Assembly (NCBI GenBank): GCA_937889485.1
Contig: CALAPG010000304.1
Location: 1 to 12,100, forward strand
Direction: 5' to 3'
Source: an uncultured Moraxella sp.
Lineage (GTDB): Bacteria > Pseudomonadota > Gammaproteobacteria > Pseudomonadales > Moraxellaceae
DNA: 12,100 bases
The notes beneath the pieces are model-generated. The model worked only from the letters and a program-made list of their open reading frames with translations, was not told the origin of the DNA and made no database searches. The translations under genes and the position numbers were made by a program. Shown in pieces: positions 1-6,264 of the stretch (the stretch's first letter is position 1; every line of letters begins with the position of its first letter).

Positions 1-206
1 TATCCGTGTTTGAAATTGCCAAAGATGAGCACCATGACCATCTTGTCTGTGACCAATGCGGCAAAATTATTGAATTTCATAACGAAGAAATTGAGAATCT
101 ACAAGAAAAAGTCGCCAAAGAATTTGGCTTTAGTTTGGCAGGTCACTCACTGGTACTCTACGGCATCTGTGATGACAAAAAATGCCAAAGTGTCCTGAAG
201 AAATAA
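1..206 (+). CDS. fur: Fur-family ferric uptake regulator, C-terminal part (gene runs in from the left)
   Basis: This is the C-terminal dimerisation and metal-binding domain of Fur, the Fe(II)-responsive repressor of iron uptake genes. The frame is open to the window edge. The first full codon (positions 3-5) gives Ser, continuing as VFEIAKDEHHDHLVCDQCGK, which matches the SVFEL...HHHDHLICLDCGK segment of E. coli Fur. The GTG at 6 is therefore an internal Val codon, not a start. The visible metal-ligand features are the HHDH cluster, the first CxxC pair (CDQC), and a second pair near the C-terminus (CDDKKC). In E. coli Fur such cysteine pairs form the structural zinc site. The DNA-binding winged helix lies outside the window. 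The gene is convergent with murJ, 67 nt away, and no clear intrinsic terminator lies between them. Zur is a possible alternative, but the spacing and motif order fit Fur better. Confidence 0.9.
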   Translation, partial: SVFEIAKDEHHDHLVCDQCGKIIEFHNEEIENLQEKVAKEFGFSLAGHSLVLYGICDDKKCQSVLKK

Positions 207-273
207 TGGTTGGCACCATCCTACGACGACATAAACGCTGACAGCTAAGCCTCATAGCGACCACAGGGCTGCA

Positions 274-1857
274 TCAACTAGACCCATCATGGGGCTTTAA
301 TTCTTGACATCTAAACCCACTTATCAGCAGCGCTATCGCATACACGCTAGCGCCTACCACACAAAGTGCCAGTAGGGCTGCTAGTTTAAGCGTTGGCGTG
401 GCTTGTCGCGGAAAATAATGTACCCCACCTGCAAGCGCTGCCGCCATCGCCACATTTGCCACCACAAAAATTCTGCCAAGCCGCCACCAATGCGCGCGCA
501 ATCGATAAATATCTTGGGTGTGTAAATAATAATACAGTAACCCTGCATTGAGCAGGGATGCCAAGGTATTAGCCAGCGCCAAGCCTGCATGAGGCGCAAT
601 GTGCCAGTATTTAAACAACCCAGCAAATACAAGACTTAGCACCACATTGGCAATGACACTGACCACTCCCACTTTAACAGGGGTACGGCTATCCTCACGG
701 GCAAAAAACGCGGGGGCAAAAATTTTGATGAGCATAAATCCCAAAATCCCCCCAGACAAGCATTGTAGCGCCAATCCACTCATCAAAGCATCCTGCCGCC
801 CAAACTCACCATGCTCAAATAGTGCCACCATCAGCACCTCACTAATCATACCCAATGCCAGTGATGCAGGCATCCCGACCAACAAAGTCAAACGCGTAGC
901 CCAGTCTAGGGTATGGGTAAACTCCGTGTGATTTTGGGTGCGCATACTTCTCGATAAACTGGGTAAAATCACCGCCGCAATCGCCACGCCAATCAGCCCA
1001 AGAGGTAGCTCGCTCATGCGCTCTGCCGTGTATAGCCAAGAAACCGAGCCATCAACCATCATAGAAGCCAGCACCGTATTGACCAACATATTAATTTGGG
1101 TCACTGAAACCCCAAAAATGGCAGGCAGCATCAGCGTTAACATACGCCGCACCCCAGGGTGCACAAAACTCACCTTGGGCATGACCAGCAGCTGATGACC
1201 GTGTAACTGAGGCAACTGAATCAGCAGCTGCAATAACCCCGCCACCGCTACCGCATACCCCACTGCCAAAATAGGCTTGGGTGCATACGGTGATAGCCAC
1301 AGCGCGGCAACAATCATACAAATATTAAGAATAATAGGCGCAAACGCGGGCAAGGCAAAGCGCCCCACACTTTGTAAAATACTACTGACAAATGCTGTCA
1401 TAGCAATAAACAACAAATAAGGAAAGGTGATACGCAGTAGCTCAACAGCGGTATTAAACTTATCTGGCTCATGCACATAGCCCACCGCAAACACCGTGAT
1501 GACCCACGGCGCAAATACCACCACCAACGCCGTCAAACCCGACAATATTAACAGCAGTGCCCCTGCTGCGCGGCTGATAAGAATTTGCAGCGCCACCAAA
1601 TTTGAATCAGAGGCAGATGAGGCGCCAAGCGTTTTAAGCGGATACTGAGACAACACAGGCACAAATGCTTGCGCAAAGGCGCCCTCGGCAAACAGCCGCC
1701 GCAAAAAATTGGGCAATCTAAAAGCGACCAAAAACGCATCCATCATGCCGCCTGTCCCAAACACACTCATCAATACCATATCGCGTATCAGTCCCAAAAT
1801 ACGTGACAACAGGGTAAAAAAACTAACGATAGCCGTGGATTTTAGCAATTTAGACAT
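274..1857 (-). CDS. murJ: Lipid II flippase MurJ (MviN)
   Basis: MurJ is an inner-membrane MOP-superfamily flippase that moves lipid II, the undecaprenyl-linked peptidoglycan precursor, to the periplasmic face. The 527-residue product is close to the 511 residues of E. coli MurJ and is hydrophobic throughout, consistent with about 14 transmembrane helices. The N-terminus carries the family signature: SRILGLIRD at residues 18-26, then DAFLVAFRLPNFLRRLFAEG at about 40-59. Arg19, Arg25, Asp40 and Arg53 line up with the cavity residues Arg18, Arg24, Asp39 and Arg52 of E. coli. A later TAERMSELP segment corresponds to the E. coli segment containing Arg270. The ATG at 1857 is the first possible start, because an in-frame TGA lies three codons upstream. 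The Shine-Dalgarno match is weak. The gene lies downstream of ampD on the same strand after a 200-nt gap, so it may have its own promoter. Confidence 0.96.
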   Translation of the reverse strand: MSKLLKSTAIVSFFTLLSRILGLIRDMVLMSVFGTGGMMDAFLVAFRLPNFLRRLFAEGAFAQAFVPVLSQYPLKTLGASSASDSNLVALQILISRAAGALLLILSGLTALVVVFAPWVITVFAVGYVHEPDKFNTAVELLRITFPYLLFIAMTAFVSSILQSVGRFALPAFAPIILNICMIVAALWLSPYAPKPILAVGYAVAVAGLLQLLIQLPQLHGHQLLVMPKVSFVHPGVRRMLTLMLPAIFGVSVTQINMLVNTVLASMMVDGSVSWLYTAERMSELPLGLIGVAIAAVILPSLSRSMRTQNHTEFTHTLDWATRLTLLVGMPASLALGMISEVLMVALFEHGEFGRQDALMSGLALQCLSGGILGFMLIKIFAPAFFAREDSRTPVKVGVVSVIANVVLSLVFAGLFKYWHIAPHAGLALANTLASLLNAGLLYYYLHTQDIYRLRAHWWRLGRIFVVANVAMAAALAGGVHYFPRQATPTLKLAALLALCVVGASVYAIALLISGFRCQELKPHDGSS

Positions 1858-1905
1858 AGCACATCACAGAGGTCAAAAAACAAGAACAGCCGTTGGTATC
1901 ATCTA

Positions 1906-1914
1906 GGTATAACA
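1906..1914 (-). promoter_or_regulatory. Candidate extended -10 promoter for murJ
   Basis: Read on the minus strand, this is TGT followed by TATACC, an extended -10 element with a 4/6 core match. It would start transcription about 40 nt before the murJ ATG. No good -35 hexamer lies upstream, which is tolerable for extended -10 promoters. Two copies of GCTAAAA spaced exactly 10 bp apart (1948-1954 and 1958-1964, written TTTTAGC on the + strand) lie just upstream and could be a protein-binding site. This is inference from motif matching only. Confidence 0.25.
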
Positions 1915-2057
1915 TGGACATCACGTGGGTATTCATAGGCGCCAAGATTTTAGCACCTTTTAGCCTACCCATACCAAAAAAACGTGACCTATTGCCCTAA
2001 GCGCTGCACATGGCGCCCTGTTTCACCCAGTAACCAACCCAGTAATTAAATCAGTAA

Positions 2058-2627
2058 TCAATGCGCTATCAGCTGACGTATTTTTTGCCAGTCAAAATAC
2101 CCACCAGGGTCGGATTTTCTTCCACGGGCAATATCGCTGTGCCCTGCTAGGTGATGGCGCGTTTTGGGATACGCATCATACAGCGCCGCAATTACTGCCG
2201 CCAATGTTTGGTATTGACGCTCCTCAAATTCGCTATAATCATCGCCCTCAAGTTCAATACCAATTGAATAATCATTACAGTTATCCATCCCCAGATAGCT
2301 TGACTTGCCCGCATGCCACGCACGGTCATTAAAATTGACAAACTGGGTTACTTGCCCATCACGCGTAATCAATAAATGCGCGGATACCTGCTGCTGATAA
2401 ATCGTGGCAAAATACGGGTGGGCGTTTGGGTCTAGCTGATTTTGAAAAAACGCTTTGATAACATGCTGCCCCTGGGCATCCACCCACCCAAACTCACTGG
2501 GAGGTAGGCTGATATTATGAATCACAATCAGATGAATGTCGGCAGGGTTTGGGCGCTGTCCAAAATTGGGCGAGGCGATAAACTCGCAAGGCTGCAACAG
2601 ACCTTGATGAATGGTATAAGCAGACAT
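2058..2627 (-). CDS. ampD: 1,6-anhydro-N-acetylmuramyl-L-alanine amidase AmpD
   Basis: AmpD is a cytosolic zinc amidase of the Amidase_2 family. It cleaves the lactyl-L-Ala bond of imported anhydro-muropeptides during peptidoglycan recycling, and in species with AmpR/AmpC it thereby lowers beta-lactamase induction. With the start at 2627 the protein has 189 residues, against 183 in E. coli. Landmarks are VIHNISLPPSEFG (34-46), AHLLITRDG (83-91), RAWHAG (102-107), SIGIELEG (121-128) and GHSDIARGRKSDPG (162-175). The zinc ligands are predicted as His37, His163 and Asp173, with catalytic Glu125 and Lys171; all are present. An in-frame ATG at 2684 would add 19 residues. It lacks a Shine-Dalgarno sequence, and the extra residues have no counterpart in E. 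coli AmpD. The ATG at 2627 has GAGGGT 9-11 nt upstream. The next gene on this strand is murJ, not the usual enterobacterial partner ampE. Confidence 0.95.
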   Translation of the reverse strand: MSAYTIHQGLLQPCEFIASPNFGQRPNPADIHLIVIHNISLPPSEFGWVDAQGQHVIKAFFQNQLDPNAHPYFATIYQQQVSAHLLITRDGQVTQFVNFNDRAWHAGKSSYLGMDNCNDYSIGIELEGDDYSEFEERQYQTLAAVIAALYDAYPKTRHHLAGHSDIARGRKSDPGGYFDWQKIRQLIAH

Positions 2628-2666
2628 AAAATAAGCACCCTCAATATCCAATAGAATGCCTAATTT

Positions 2667-2672
2667 AGCATA
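2667..2672 (-). promoter_or_regulatory. Candidate -10 element for ampD
   Basis: Read on the minus strand this is TATGCT, inside the context ATTTTATGCTAAATT. It would place the transcript start near 2660, about 33 nt before the preferred ampD ATG at 2627 and downstream of the alternative ATG at 2684. If used, this promoter excludes the longer start. No convincing -35 hexamer is visible, so confidence is low. Confidence 0.25.
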
Positions 2673-2736
2673 AAATCCGACCATTACAGGGCGCTAACCG
2701 AAAAATACATTTTAAAAAAGTAAATTTCTAAAAAAA

Positions 2737-2745
2737 TGTTATGCT
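2737..2745 (+). promoter_or_regulatory. Candidate extended -10 promoter for the DUF2339 gene
   Basis: TGT followed by TATGCT forms an extended -10 element, in an A/T-rich stretch with long A runs just upstream (2701-2736). Transcription would start near 2752, giving a leader of about 25 nt before the ATG at 2777. No TTGACA-like hexamer is found at the right distance. The same hexamer, TATGCT, appears on the opposite strand as the candidate ampD -10, so the 149-nt divergent region seems to fire both ways. Confidence 0.35.
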
Positions 2746-2776
2746 GTCTGCTAAGTGCATAAAAGGGTAGTAACAC

Positions 2777-5746
2777 ATGACAGATTGGATAATTACGGGT
2801 TTGGTAATTGCGGTGGTAATCGCTTTTGTACGCATTTTTTCACAAAACAGCCAAATTTTACGCCTAGAAAAAAAGCTTAATAACTTACAAAAACAGCTTG
2901 CAGCGGTGATGGCAAGCGAGTACCTAGCCAAAAACCCCACTCCAAATCTGCCAACATCCTCCCAATCAGCGCAGACTTTGGCTACATCACAAGCCGCGCC
3001 TATCCTAACCACACCGCCACCAGCGTCAATCAGCGTAAGCGAGTCACTGCCTATTGAGACGCCCTCCACAACCCCTAACGTGGTGACGTCAAGTCAGCTG
3101 CGTACTCCCGTGACGCAAGACGACAGTGCGCCTCGTGTGGTTACCTCGCTGTTTTACAGTCTAAAAGGTTGGTTTTTGGGTGAAAACTTGGTGGTGCGCG
3201 TGGGGGCGTTGGTTTTGCTGGTTGGGGTGGTATTACTGCTTAAGCTTGCCAGTCAATATATTCAAGTGTCGATGCCTGTACGTATGGCGATGGTAGCCAT
3301 GGGCGGTTTGCTACTGACGGGCGTGGGTTATAAAACCACTGCCAAAAGGCGGGGCTATGGGCTTACCCTACAAGGGGCAGGGTTTGCGGTCATTTATCTT
3401 ACGGTGTTTGCCAGTTTTAAACTTTATGGACTACTGCCGCCCACGCTCACCTTTGTGATGCTGGCGGTACTGGCGATGTTTACGGTGATGTTTTCGGTGT
3501 GGCAAAATGCGTTGGTGCTTGCGGTGTTGGCATTTGGTGGAGCATTTTTTGCGCCAATTTTGGTTAGTCGCCCCGATGGTAGCGTGGTGATGTTGTTTGG
3601 TTATTATCTGCTGCTTAATGTGGCAGTGGCAGTGATTGCGCATTATCGCACTTGGAAGTTACTTAATGCGTTAAGCCTTGTTACCACGTTTGGGCTGGCG
3701 TATGTGTGGGGGTTTGGACAGTTTCAGCAGCTTCAAGGTGAGGGTGAGGGCGTGCCTGTGTGGGCAGCGATGCGGTGGCAGCTGATTGGCTTGTTGGTGG
3801 CGCATATGGCATTGTATTTGTTTATTGCGGTACGTTATTCGCAGCAAGTGGTGCGCTATAACCAACAAGCGAGCATGACAAAACCGCATGTTGGCGGTTG
3901 GCAGGCTTATAGTCCGATTTTATCGATAGATGCAGGTCTGTTATTTGGTACGGCATTAATGGGGTTTGGTTTGATGGCAAGTCTGCTCAATGATTTGCCA
4001 TATCATTTGGCAGTGGCAAGTAGTGGGTTATCAGCGGTTTATTTGGCACTGGGGTTTTGGTTGTTACAACAGCATCGTAATCCTATACGCCAAAACCTAG
4101 ACGCCCGTGAGGGGTTTGATAATAGTTTTGAGGTATTGATTGAAGCAAGCCTTGCTTTGGGTTGTGGTTTTTTGGCGTTGGTGATGCCACTGGCGTTGTC
4201 AGGGCAATGGTTAAATATTGGTTGGGCGGTGCAAGGGGCGGGCTTGGTGTGGCTTGGGCAGCGTACAAGGCGGCGCTGGACAGGGTTTTTGGGCTTGTCA
4301 TTACAAGCGGCAAGTCTGGTGTTATTAGTCGCCTTTGAGGCGGTGATGCGGCAGTGGTATTTGTTGTTAGATAGCTTGTCTGTACCGCACCAAGCGCTGA
4401 TGGCAGATTTTTCTTCAACCTTGCCTGCGGCGGTGTTGAGTGCTACCGTGCTGTTGTCGGGGTTTGTGTTGCGTCACGGTTTGCCAAGCGTTCGCCCTCA
4501 GACAGCGATGATACCCACACCCGTTGGCAAGGCAGCAATGGCTGCTTTTGGCTTGAGTTTTATTTTATCGAGTATTGGTTTTTTGCTCTATATCGCTGCG
4601 ATTTGTTCTACAAATACGCGGGGGGTGGCAGCCGCTAGCGATTTAAGTTTCAAACTTGCGGTGGGTATGATGGTGTTTTTGCTAGTTGGGCAGCGCATTG
4701 AGACACGCTTTGGCTGGCAAGCGCTGTGTAGGCTTAGCCGTTTGATATTGCCGTTTGCTATGCTGAGTTGGGCGGCGGTCTGCCATCGCTATTTTGCGGT
4801 ACATATTGATTATAATGCCGATTATCAAGTTACCAACTTTAGCGGCTTGGGGCAGTATTTATTGGGCATGTTGGGCTGTTTGGCAATGGCAAAGCTACTG
4901 GGGGCTTGGCTGCTTCGTGGTTGGCACCAACAGGGGGTGGCAATACAGGTCGACCAAGTGGTATGGCTGCTGACGCTGATTGCAATGGCAACGTGGCTGC
5001 TGCAAGCAGTGCCGTTTGGCTATTGGCAAGCGGGTGCAGAGCTAAGCGCCATTGTGACGGTGCTACCCATGGTGGTTAGTGTGATTGGGCTGATTGGCTT
5101 ATTGTATTTACCGACGACTTGGCAACGCCTGTACCAGCGGCTAGTGCCTTGGCTTGAGCCGACTGCGCTGCTGCGTCATAGTGGCTACATATTGATGCCG
5201 TTAACTTTATTTTGGCTGATCAATGCCAATTTATCCTTGGATGGACAATTACTTGGCAGTTATGTGCCTGTGCTTAACCCCTTGGATTTGACACTCATTG
5301 CTATTTTATTGTACCAAGCTTATCTAGCAATTAAAGCGCATAACCGTATTAGACCGTGGCTTAGCTTGGTGTGCGCGCTTGGTGCGTTTATTACTTTAAG
5401 TAGCATGATGGTGCGGAGTTTTGCCAGTTTATGGGGCACCCCGATATGGCAAGATGGCGCTTGGCAAGTGAGCGAGGTGCAAACAGGGCTGACTATCTTA
5501 TGGACAATCACCGCGATGATACTCATGTTTTTGGCAAACAAAAAAGCCATGCGTGTGGTATGGTTTGCAGGCATGGCGTTGCTGGCGCTGGTGGTGGCAA
5601 AATTGATGATGGTGGATATGTCTAACACCAGTGCCGTGCTACGGGTCGTGTCTTTTATTGGGGCAGGGCTACTGATATTGGTGATTGGTTATTTGGCGCC
5701 GTTGCCACCCAGAGCCGCCCATGCTGATACAAAATCACAAGATTAG
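2777..5746 (+). CDS. DUF2339 family polytopic membrane protein
   Basis: This is a very large inner-membrane protein of 989 residues whose molecular function is unknown. In order it has: an N-terminal transmembrane helix (about 4-20); a short coiled-coil segment rich in Lys, Leu and Gln (about 24-46); a Pro/Ser/Thr-rich linker (about 50-125); and roughly 26 further hydrophobic segments to the C-terminus. Family marks are WFLGENLVVRVGALVLLVGV after the linker, the glycine-rich QGAGFAVIYLTVFA and LAFGGAFFAPILV segments, and the C-terminal RVVSFIGAGLLILVIGYLAP. These are typical of DUF2339 (PF10101) proteins. The start at 2777 has AGGG 9 nt upstream. The gene is divergent from ampD and is followed, after an unusually long gap, by a DUF3999 gene, a frequent neighbour of DUF2339 genes. 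The topology would suit a transporter, an acyl- or lipid-handling enzyme, or a scaffold, but no catalytic motif is recognised. Confidence 0.88.
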   Translation: MTDWIITGLVIAVVIAFVRIFSQNSQILRLEKKLNNLQKQLAAVMASEYLAKNPTPNLPTSSQSAQTLATSQAAPILTTPPPASISVSESLPIETPSTTPNVVTSSQLRTPVTQDDSAPRVVTSLFYSLKGWFLGENLVVRVGALVLLVGVVLLLKLASQYIQVSMPVRMAMVAMGGLLLTGVGYKTTAKRRGYGLTLQGAGFAVIYLTVFASFKLYGLLPPTLTFVMLAVLAMFTVMFSVWQNALVLAVLAFGGAFFAPILVSRPDGSVVMLFGYYLLLNVAVAVIAHYRTWKLLNALSLVTTFGLAYVWGFGQFQQLQGEGEGVPVWAAMRWQLIGLLVAHMALYLFIAVRYSQQVVRYNQQASMTKPHVGGWQAYSPILSIDAGLLFGTALMGFGLMASLLNDLPYHLAVASSGLSAVYLALGFWLLQQHRNPIRQNLDAREGFDNSFEVLIEASLALGCGFLALVMPLALSGQWLNIGWAVQGAGLVWLGQRTRRRWTGFLGLSLQAASLVLLVAFEAVMRQWYLLLDSLSVPHQALMADFSSTLPAAVLSATVLLSGFVLRHGLPSVRPQTAMIPTPVGKAAMAAFGLSFILSSIGFLLYIAAICSTNTRGVAAASDLSFKLAVGMMVFLLVGQRIETRFGWQALCRLSRLILPFAMLSWAAVCHRYFAVHIDYNADYQVTNFSGLGQYLLGMLGCLAMAKLLGAWLLRGWHQQGVAIQVDQVVWLLTLIAMATWLLQAVPFGYWQAGAELSAIVTVLPMVVSVIGLIGLLYLPTTWQRLYQRLVPWLEPTALLRHSGYILMPLTLFWLINANLSLDGQLLGSYVPVLNPLDLTLIAILLYQAYLAIKAHNRIRPWLSLVCALGAFITLSSMMVRSFASLWGTPIWQDGAWQVSEVQTGLTILWTITAMILMFLANKKAMRVVWFAGMALLALVVAKLMMVDMSNTSAVLRVVSFIGAGLLILVIGYLAPLPPRAAHADTKSQD

Positions 5747-5979
5747 GTGCGGCATACCCCAAAAACTGTACTCGCAATTTTGTAGTCAAATTGTAATATT
5801 TGGCTAAAAATTGCGCAAAATGTCCGCTATCTTGTAATGACTTTGTTGCATAGTATGGATGTTTTAAATGGGAATTGTTAACATTTATTGTAGCTGCCGA
5901 CAGGTGTCTTGCCTGCAATTTTTTGTACTTTGGTGGTGTTAGGGTGGCATCAGGGTGGTATCAAAGGTGGGGCGGCGGT

Positions 5980-5996
5980 AAATCTTCGAAAGATTT
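5980..5996. repeat. Perfect 7-bp inverted repeat with a 3-nt loop
   Basis: AAATCTT, CGA, AAGATTT: a perfect 7-bp palindrome with a 3-nt spacer, seen directly. It lies about 40 bp upstream of the -35 element at 6035. That position suits an activator or repressor site better than a terminator, since no T tract follows. The regulator, if any, is unknown. Confidence 0.5.
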
Positions 5997-6034
5997 CTGT
6001 GAACAAATTCAACAAGTTACCAAATTTCGCTATT

Positions 6035-6063
6035 TTGACATGGGCAAAAAATCATGGTTAAAT
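6035..6063 (+). promoter_or_regulatory. Candidate sigma-70 promoter for the DUF3999 gene
   Basis: A perfect -35 hexamer TTGACA (6035-6040) is followed by a 17-nt spacer and TTAAAT (6058-6063), a 4/6 match to the -10 consensus. Transcription would start near 6070 and leave a leader of about 195 nt before the ATG at 6265. It is the best-matching -35 I noticed in the window. If real, the DUF3999 gene, and perhaps nadC and the genes after it, can be transcribed independently of the DUF2339 gene. Confidence 0.45.
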
Positions 6064-6088
6064 GCGCCTCAAAATGTAGAGATACTTT

Positions 6089-6131
6089 GTTTAACTTAGA
6101 CCGTTTAACTTAGTTAAACCTTTTAACCTAG
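6089..6131. repeat. Three 11-bp direct repeats, one forming a perfect inverted repeat
   Basis: GTTTAACTTAG occurs at 6089-6099 and again, identically, at 6103-6113. A third copy with two changes, TTTTAACCTAG, lies at 6121-6131. The second copy also forms a perfect palindrome with the bases after it: GTTTAAC (6103-6109), 3-nt spacer, GTTAAAC (6113-6119). The cluster starts about 20 nt past the predicted transcription start. This arrangement resembles a repressor operator with several half-sites, or it may act in the RNA. No known regulator's consensus is recognised. Confidence 0.6.
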
Positions 6132-6138
6132 ATCCCTG

Positions 6139-6185
6139 CGCTAAACTATGCCCAATAAAGCTGCACATTGGCATAAGAGTTAGCG
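6139..6185 (+). promoter_or_regulatory. Leader hairpin upstream of the DUF3999 gene
   Basis: An imperfect stem-loop is visible. CGCTAA (6139-6144) pairs with TTAGCG (6180-6185), and ATGCC plus AAT (6148-6152 and 6154-6156) pair with ATT plus GGCAT (6167-6174) around a 10-nt loop. The apical strand CATTGGC (6166-6172) can instead pair perfectly with GCCAATG at 6197-6203, so two mutually exclusive folds are possible. No T tract follows either fold, so this is not a simple terminator. It could be a leader regulatory element or an RNA stability element. Confidence 0.35.
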
Positions 6186-6264
6186 TAGTAGTTTGCGCCA
6201 ATGCCCCAAAAAAAATAACTGGACGACCGCCCATGCTTACTGTTTTTTGTTTAGATGTTTTGTT

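Larger units (their letters stand above)
5747..6264. other. 518-nt structured non-coding region between the DUF2339 and DUF3999 genes
   Basis: No convincing gene was found here. The only sizeable frame (5875-6099) has a TTG start, no Shine-Dalgarno sequence and no recognisable domain. The region instead holds a perfect 7-bp hairpin (5980-5996), a TTGACA promoter candidate (6035-6063), three copies of an 11-bp repeat (6089-6131) and a long imperfect hairpin (6139-6185) ahead of the DUF3999 start. There is no strong terminator directly after the DUF2339 stop codon. A weak CAGG/CCTG hairpin followed by TTTTTT (about 5900-5924) could partly serve. As far as I know, DUF2339 and DUF3999 genes usually sit close together, so a gap this long is noteworthy. 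Confidence 0.6.

Noticed and set aside
206..219. ATGGT-TGGC-ACCAT hairpin after the fur stop codon
   Set aside because: Only 5 bp and no T tract on the + strand. It is too weak to call a terminator.
283..293. CCCAT-C-ATGGG palindrome near the 3' end of murJ
   Set aside because: A one-base spacer cannot form a hairpin loop, and it lies in coding sequence. It is probably chance.
3431..4418. Several minus-strand open frames inside the DUF2339 gene
   Set aside because: They are low-complexity, His- or Pro-rich mirror frames of the transmembrane codons, without ribosome binding sites or domains.
5841..5852. CTTTGTTGCATA, recalling the TTGTTGCA core of some insertion sequence ends
   Set aside because: The similarity covers only a short core. 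No partner inverted repeat, target duplication or transposase remnant was found nearby.
5900..5924. CAGG/CCTG hairpin with a following T run as terminator of the DUF2339 gene
   Set aside because: A 4-bp stem over 150 nt past the stop codon is not convincing. It is mentioned only as a weak possibility.
5875..6099. A 74-codon open frame in the DUF2339-DUF3999 gap
   Set aside because: It starts with TTG, lacks a Shine-Dalgarno sequence, has no recognisable domain, and overlaps the promoter and repeat signals that better explain the region.
6193..6264. TTG start extending the DUF3999 protein by 24 residues
   Set aside because: The extra residues include Trp, Cys and Phe in an order unlike a signal peptide. 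The ATG at 6265 gives a normal n-region and hydrophobic core.
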